Assembly (NCBI RefSeq): GCF_050875635.1
Contig: NZ_JBPAOH010000030.1
Location: forward strand, 1 to 64,000
DNA: 64,000 nt
From: Hassallia sp050875635
Lineage (GTDB): Bacteria > Cyanobacteriota > Cyanobacteriia > Cyanobacteriales > Nostocaceae
Direction: 5' to 3'
The notes below the pieces were generated by a model, which saw only the letters and a program-made list of their open reading frames with translations, was not told where the DNA came from and ran no database searches. The position numbers and the translations under genes were made by a program. This document shows positions 59,895 through 64,000 of the stretch, piece by piece. How positions within the stretch are numbered: the stretch's first letter is position 1; each line of letters opens with the position of its first letter.

Positions 59895-59923
59895 GTAGAG
59901 ACGTTTTAATGGAACGTCTCTAC
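59895..59923. repeat. GTAGAGACGTTTTAATGGAACGTCTCTAC palindrome
   Basis: Third copy of the dispersed palindrome family, between ycf3 and gatC. Confidence 0.85.
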
Positions 59924-59931
59924 CGCGCCTT

Positions 59932-60453
59932 TTAGAAGAATACGTCGATTTGCGATCGCCCGGTGGTTTTCAGCCAGTTTTGAGCTTCAATGTAGTTATT
60001 GGGAGCCAAACGAATGGCTCTAATCCAATAATCACTGGCTTGATCGAATAGTGCTTCACCACCGTCGTTATCGCCAGCTTCTTTAGCTTTTTCGCCTTTA
60101 AAATGGTAAATCACGGCGATATTGTTCAAAGCTTGGGGTAAGCGTGGGTTTAACTCAATTGCTTCATGATACAGATCCAAAGCCTTGTCATGGTCGCCGT
60201 TACTGGCGTAAATTAGCCCCATATTGTAGAGGATATAACTGCGATCGTAGGAATCTTCCTCTAATGTTAGGGCTTCAGTATAGTAATCCAAAGCTTCGGC
60301 ATATTCACCATCTGCCTGTGCTGACATTCCATCTCGGTAATAAACAAAAGCTTCTTTGGCTTTTTTGTTGGTTGGCAGCATCTTCAAGATGATATCTGCC
60401 ATCACCGTAAAGGACTTGTCAATAAAATTATCGTTTTTCTGGGTTCTTGGCAT
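59932..60453 (-). CDS. ycf3: Photosystem I assembly protein Ycf3
   Basis: A 173-aa protein with three TPRs. MPRTQKNDNFIDKSFTVMAD then YYRDGMSAQADGEYAEALDYYTEALTL, NMGLIYASNGDHDKALDLYHEA and YWIRAIRLAPNNYIEAQNWLK. It chaperones PsaA/PsaB and assembly intermediates at the thylakoid. Full length. Confidence 0.96.
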   Translation of the reverse strand: MPRTQKNDNFIDKSFTVMADIILKMLPTNKKAKEAFVYYRDGMSAQADGEYAEALDYYTEALTLEEDSYDRSYILYNMGLIYASNGDHDKALDLYHEAIELNPRLPQALNNIAVIYHFKGEKAKEAGDNDGGEALFDQASDYWIRAIRLAPNNYIEAQNWLKTTGRSQIDVFF

Positions 60454-60553
60454 ATCTGCCTCTGTGATGTTGCAGCTAATAAAGGAATTGTAATTCTTTG
60501 ATGGCTTCTATCCCTCATTAGTTAATTTAACTGATTGCTGAGGTAATTCCCTT

Positions 60554-61252
60554 TTACATTGAATTTATACAATCTGCATTATTGTATTTGGGGTTGTTTA
60601 CCAAAGTGCTGACTGGATAGGCAGTCATAGCACTAGCTGGGTAGGGATGCAATGCTTCTTGTAGTGCTTCCGGCTTTTCCACTTGTGGATCTAACCACAA
60701 ATCGTAATATTTCTTATCGAGAACTACAGGCATTCGGTCATGGATTGGTTTTAATACTTCGTTAGCAACGGTAGTCAAAATTGTACACGAGGTTATTTTC
60801 TCTTTTTCTGGAGATTCCCATTGCTCCCACAACCCAGCAAAGCTGAAAGGTTGTCCATCTTGCAGACGAAAGTAAAAAGGCTGCTTTTTGCCGTCTATAC
60901 GCTGCCATTCATAAAAGCCATCTGCCAGCACCAAACAACGCCGGCGTTTGAAAGCTGAACGAAAAGCGGGTTTTTCTGCGACAGTTTCTGCCCTAGCGTT
61001 GATCAGCTTTGCCCCCATGCTGATGTCTTTTGCCCATGAAGGAATTAACCCCCAACGTAAGAAGTGAAATTCTCGCTTGTCACTTTCACAGTTGTGTAAC
61101 ACTGTTGCCACCATTTGCGTAGGTGCAATGTTATATTGCGCTGACAATTCTGGCAGTTTTTCTACCTCAAAAGTTTGGTTATTTGGCGAGGCAGAAGCCA
61201 GCAAAGCGGCAATTGCTTCTGCTGGCTGCTTTAAAGTAAATCTTCCACACAT
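60554..61252 (-). CDS. yedK: SOS response-associated peptidase YedK/HMCES
   Basis: A 232-aa protein starting MCGRF, with Cys2 that after Met removal forms a thiazolidine link to abasic sites in single-stranded DNA. Other family residues: NARAET, LADGFYEWQ and IHDRMPVVL with the conserved His. It protects abasic sites during replication. No LexA box identified upstream. Confidence 0.93.
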   Translation of the reverse strand: MCGRFTLKQPAEAIAALLASASPNNQTFEVEKLPELSAQYNIAPTQMVATVLHNCESDKREFHFLRWGLIPSWAKDISMGAKLINARAETVAEKPAFRSAFKRRRCLVLADGFYEWQRIDGKKQPFYFRLQDGQPFSFAGLWEQWESPEKEKITSCTILTTVANEVLKPIHDRMPVVLDKKYYDLWLDPQVEKPEALQEALHPYPASAMTAYPVSTLVNNPKYNNADCINSM

Positions 61253-61461
61253 ACTTTTATTTTCAACCGCTGATTAAAATTTAACAACTAAATACCATAG
61301 ACAAATAATACTTTCGTTTTTTTGTTTTTTCAGAGAATACTAGTTCGTACTTAAAAAGCAAATATTCTTCAAATTATGCCCTGTTTTTTTTGAAAGAATT
61401 TGATAAGATATTCTCTTCCAATCTCTGAATTCTCTATATCCTCCCTACAATATTTTAAGAT

Positions 61462-62076
61462 ATGGAACCACTCCAGTTGTACGATTTTTTACCTTCTGGT
61501 AATTGCTATAAGATTCGTCTTTTATTGACACAACTTGGCATTCCCTTTGAGAGAGTAGAGGTTAACATCACTAAAGGTGAGACGCGATCGCCTGAATTTT
61601 TAAGTAAAAATCCAAACGGCAAGATTCCAGTTTTGGAAATTGAACCAGGGAAATATTTGTCAGAATCAAACGCCATCATGGTTTACCTGAGCGAAGGAAC
61701 AGAGTTTTTACCTTACGATCGCTTTTTGCGAGCGCAAGTACTGCAATGGCTATTTTTTGAACAGTACAGCCATGAACCTTTTATCGCTACCGCCAGATAT
61801 TGGATTTCTGTGTTAGGTAAAGCTGAACAATATAAAGATGCCTTAGAAGAAAAACATAAAGGTGGATATGCTGCACTTAGCTTGATGGAAGAGCATTTAA
61901 AGACTCACACTTTCTTTGTTGCCGAGCGTTATACCATTGCTGATATCTGTTTATTTGCATACACTCATGTAGCTAATGAAGGTGGGTTTGATTTGTCAAG
62001 ATTTCCCCATATCAAAGCTTGGATAGAACGAGTCAAAGCCGAATCTCGATACATCAGTATTACTGAGGAATTATAA
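61462..62076 (+). CDS. Glutathione S-transferase
   Basis: A 204-aa cytosolic-type GST. Thioredoxin-like N-domain (LQLYDFLPSGNCYKIRLLLT, with Ser12 the likely activating residue), cis-Pro in GKIPVLE, SNAIMVYL, and an all-helical C-domain with FFVAERYTIADICLFAYTH. Substrate unknown. Single gene, read divergently from yedK. Confidence 0.9.
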   Translation: MEPLQLYDFLPSGNCYKIRLLLTQLGIPFERVEVNITKGETRSPEFLSKNPNGKIPVLEIEPGKYLSESNAIMVYLSEGTEFLPYDRFLRAQVLQWLFFEQYSHEPFIATARYWISVLGKAEQYKDALEEKHKGGYAALSLMEEHLKTHTFFVAERYTIADICLFAYTHVANEGGFDLSRFPHIKAWIERVKAESRYISITEEL

Positions 62077-62230
62077 TCATTATCTCTCGTTACTCGGCTG
62101 CTGCCAGGGAATAATTGATGTAAAGCTGTGCTGCCTCAATTATACCTCGCATTCATCCTTACTAGGCAGCAGCCTGTTAACGAGATATTTCTTAATCAAA
62201 GCACATAGATTCTCTAAAAAATCACAAATC

Positions 62231-62458
62231 TTAACCTTCTTTATCAATCTCAACTAACTTTTGTCGAGAGGATAAACCCGACTTAATTGTGATATAAGAT
62301 TTCGGGACATCAAACTTGTCTGATAACAGTTTAATTAACTCTTCATTCGCCTTACCATCAACAGGCGGTGATTTTAAATGTACAGTAAGACTGCCGTCAG
62401 GTTGTTCTTCAATTTTTTGTTGTTTGGAATTAGGTTTAACTTTGACTTTTTTGTGCAT
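62231..62458 (-). CDS. DUF167 (YggU-like) protein
   Basis: A 75-aa protein: MHKKVKVKPNSKQQK, LTVHLKSPPVDGKANEELIKL, IKSGLSSRQKLVEI. The motif DGKAN and SG.SSR.K are the DUF167 signature. Function unknown. Its start overlaps the end of the DUF2809 gene by 23 bases, so the two are probably coupled. Confidence 0.88.
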   Translation of the reverse strand: MHKKVKVKPNSKQQKIEEQPDGSLTVHLKSPPVDGKANEELIKLLSDKFDVPKSYITIKSGLSSRQKLVEIDKEG

Positions 62459-62873
62459 TGCCTATTTTCTGTAATTGTCGCAGCCACAACCAACCTAAAA
62501 CACAACCTAACAAATAATGAGGAAAATCCCACCAAGCAAAGGTAGTTCCAAGTAACCATTTACCTATGAAAGTGGCGCGAATTTGTGTCAAGAAAGGGGG
62601 ATGCCAAAGTTGTAAAAATTCTAGTATACAGGTAATAACAAAAACCCATAGAGGAATTTGTTGTATAAATGAGCGACTTCTCGCGAACAAAAACGCGAAC
62701 AAGCACCAAAATATTTCATACAATACTGCCGCTCCGTAATCATTAAACCATTTATGAGCAACACCCGTGTAGTACTTAAATAAAAAGCCCATCGGTACAA
62801 CGATGAGCAAAGAAAGGATGATCGGGGCAAACGCATATTGTCGATAAGAGCGTCTCATCTCAATAAAGTCCAA
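62436..62873 (-). CDS. DUF2809 membrane protein
   Basis: A 145-aa protein with four hydrophobic helices. The pairing GLFKYY...(W)FNDYGAAVLYEIFWCL and LEFLQLWHPPFLTQIRATFIGK..TFAWWDFPHYLLGC matches DUF2809 (VanZ-like) proteins. Unknown role. It begins just after the truncated ABM fragment. Confidence 0.82.
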   Translation of the reverse strand: MDFIEMRRSYRQYAFAPIILSLLIVVPMGFLFKYYTGVAHKWFNDYGAAVLYEIFWCLFAFLFARSRSFIQQIPLWVFVITCILEFLQLWHPPFLTQIRATFIGKWLLGTTFAWWDFPHYLLGCVLGWLWLRQLQKIGNAQKSQS

Positions 62874-62874
62874 A

Positions 62875-63003
62875 TTAATCTTGACAAAATTTTAGCTGTT
62901 CGACTTGATCGGCGATCGCATCAATAAATGCCTGCTGCTTTGATGGATCGACTTCAAATTCGATCGGCACTGTGAAGAATTGGTTTTCGTTGATGGTTGG
63001 CAT
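62875..63003 (-). pseudogene. Truncated antibiotic-biosynthesis monooxygenase (ABM)
   Basis: 42 residues: MPTINENQFFTVPIEFEVDP then SKQQAFIDAIADQVEQL and a divergent KFCQD. The first 37 match the N-terminal half of ABM-domain proteins starting MPTINENQ.FTV, where the rest (about 60 residues) should continue. It stops short, at the boundary to the DUF2809 gene. A likely deletion remnant of a gene paired with the SDR upstream. Confidence 0.72.
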
Positions 63004-63063
63004 TTTATGTTTTCCTGTTTTGTCGTCGCGGCGGCAAACACTATCAGGACATTTCGTTAACAT

Positions 63064-63858
63064 TCACCTCGCGGTGTAGCCTCCGTCCATCAAGTAGAAG
63101 CTGCCAGTGACGAAAGACGCTTTGTTCGACAGCAAGAACGCCACCACATCCGCGACTTCTTCGGTTCGTGCGAGGCGACCCATCGGATGCGAAGCTGCCA
63201 TCTGCGATCGCGCTTCCTCCGGTACCTTGTGCATATTCGGTGTATCTACATAGCCAGGACCGATTGCGTTGATTCGCACGCCTTTGTCTGCATATTCCAG
63301 CGCAGCCGCCCGCGTCAGCCCGATAATTCCGTGTTTCGCGGCGGTATATGGACTGATTCCGGCAACTCCAACCGCACCATTTGCCGATGACATATTGACG
63401 ATTGCGCCGCCACCGCTGCGGATGATAACCGGGATTTCGTACTTTAAGCTGAAAAATACACCGCTCAGATCGGTGGCAATTACATCGTTCCACCAGTCAA
63501 TCTCATAATCCGCAGTGGCAACTTCATGCGGACCAGTAATTCCGGCATTATTAACAGCCAGATGCAGTCCGCCGAAGCGATTTACCGTTTCGTTCACCAT
63601 CGCTTCGACCGCCCGGTGATTGCGAACATCGGTTTCGATAACGTGCGCCCGATTGCCTGAAGCATCCAAACGCTCTGCAACAGTACGTGCGCGATCCACA
63701 TCAATGTCGGCGATAACAACCGTCGCTTCCATTTGATACAGCTTGACTGCTATCGCTTCTCCTAGTCCGGTCGCCGCTCCGGTAACGACAGCAATTTTCT
63801 CTGCAAACTCAGATACCAAATTCACTTCGTTATTTGAATCCTCTGTTTTTGTCATCAT
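63064..63858 (-). CDS. SDR-family oxidoreductase, G+C-rich
   Basis: A 264-aa SDR. TGAATGLG near residues 26-33, NNAG at about 107, Ser in NMSSANG, YTAAK catalytic pair, and GPGYVDTPN. Classical SDR pattern with an N-terminal tail. Codons such as GCG, GTC and CGC are used far more than in neighbouring genes, and the gene is visibly richer in G+C, suggesting transfer from another lineage. The truncated ABM gene lies 60 bases downstream on the same strand. Substrate unknown. Confidence 0.86.
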   Translation of the reverse strand: MMTKTEDSNNEVNLVSEFAEKIAVVTGAATGLGEAIAVKLYQMEATVVIADIDVDRARTVAERLDASGNRAHVIETDVRNHRAVEAMVNETVNRFGGLHLAVNNAGITGPHEVATADYEIDWWNDVIATDLSGVFFSLKYEIPVIIRSGGGAIVNMSSANGAVGVAGISPYTAAKHGIIGLTRAAALEYADKGVRINAIGPGYVDTPNMHKVPEEARSQMAASHPMGRLARTEEVADVVAFLLSNKASFVTGSFYLMDGGYTAR

Positions 63859-64000
63859 TTCCTCTAGTTCAAATCAACTTCACTGCTATACAGAACTTGA
63901 CCAAACTTACTTCAAGCTCGCCATTCAACTAAAGTTTCCTTTAGAGGGTCTGCTTCTTGCTTCAACCAAGGGAGTCGGCTCCTTCTTGTCCACAAGCGTA

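Overview
The window reads as chromosome from a filamentous, probably heterocyst-forming cyanobacterium of the Nostocales. The reasons are very frequent HIP1 octamers (GCGATCGC), photosynthesis genes (ndhH, ycf3, a Psb34/ssl1498-type protein, a CruP-like cyclase homologue, a cyanobacteriochrome GAF protein) and dense arrays of the short tandem heptamer-like repeats typical of Nostoc and relatives. No rRNA, tRNA, CRISPR array or complete prophage was seen.

Layout. 0-0.7 kb: the 3' end of a group II intron (domains V and VI) sitting inside a tnpB transposase gene. 1.2-5.5 kb: SDR oxidoreductase, AraC regulator, YcaC-like hydrolase and a GH57 protein, all on +. 5.6-10.8 kb: a CBS-type histidine kinase; a large exported-HEAT / transmembrane / NACHT-like NTPase; and, divergent from it across a 109-bp gap holding a 12-bp inverted repeat, a VapBC-like antitoxin and PIN toxin. 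10.9-20.9 kb: secreted DUF4142 and GDSL proteins, a YraQ/TIGR03943 membrane pair, a membrane-anchored propeller protein, a coiled-coil protein and a MidA-type methyltransferase. 21-32 kb: a 31-aa membrane peptide, a hydroxyisobutyrate-dehydrogenase-like enzyme, a TPR protein, psb34, a ThiO-ThiG fusion, a ferredoxin and CimA. 32-43.5 kb: CruP-like protein, a lone DXCF cyanobacteriochrome GAF, ndhH, rsmH, a phytanoyl-CoA dioxygenase-like protein, a KMO-like monooxygenase and an M50 peptidase cluster with small genes. 43.5-56.7 kb: small paired DUF genes, FHA protein, pgl, rph, adenylate kinase-like protein, a CobA-like paralogue, a dCMP deaminase / ThyA-like pair, thioredoxin-fold protein, aroA, BON protein and lipoprotein. 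57-64 kb: a second, 5'-damaged tnpB, two glutathione transferase-family genes, gatC, ycf3, yedK, DUF167/DUF2809 genes and a G+C-rich SDR gene beside a truncated monooxygenase.

Most genes are housekeeping or hypothetical and lie singly or in pairs. The probable functional units are: NACHT protein plus toxin-antitoxin around one intergenic region; the M50/small-gene operon; thyA-like/dCMP deaminase; the DUF6888/DUF6887-like pair; and the YraQ/TIGR03943 pair.

The strongest non-gene signal is the repeat landscape. G-rich then C-rich arrays, together able to form long imperfect hairpins, begin at or within a few bases of many stop codons, and in several genes supply the last codons and the stop. 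The same repeat sequences, or small dispersed repeats, also lie in frame inside at least six conserved proteins (MidA, ThiO-ThiG, CruP-like, CimA, ferredoxin, RsmH). In the ferredoxin the insertion coincides with loss of the usual fourth [2Fe-2S] cysteine position. All family assignments were made by reading motifs, without database searches.
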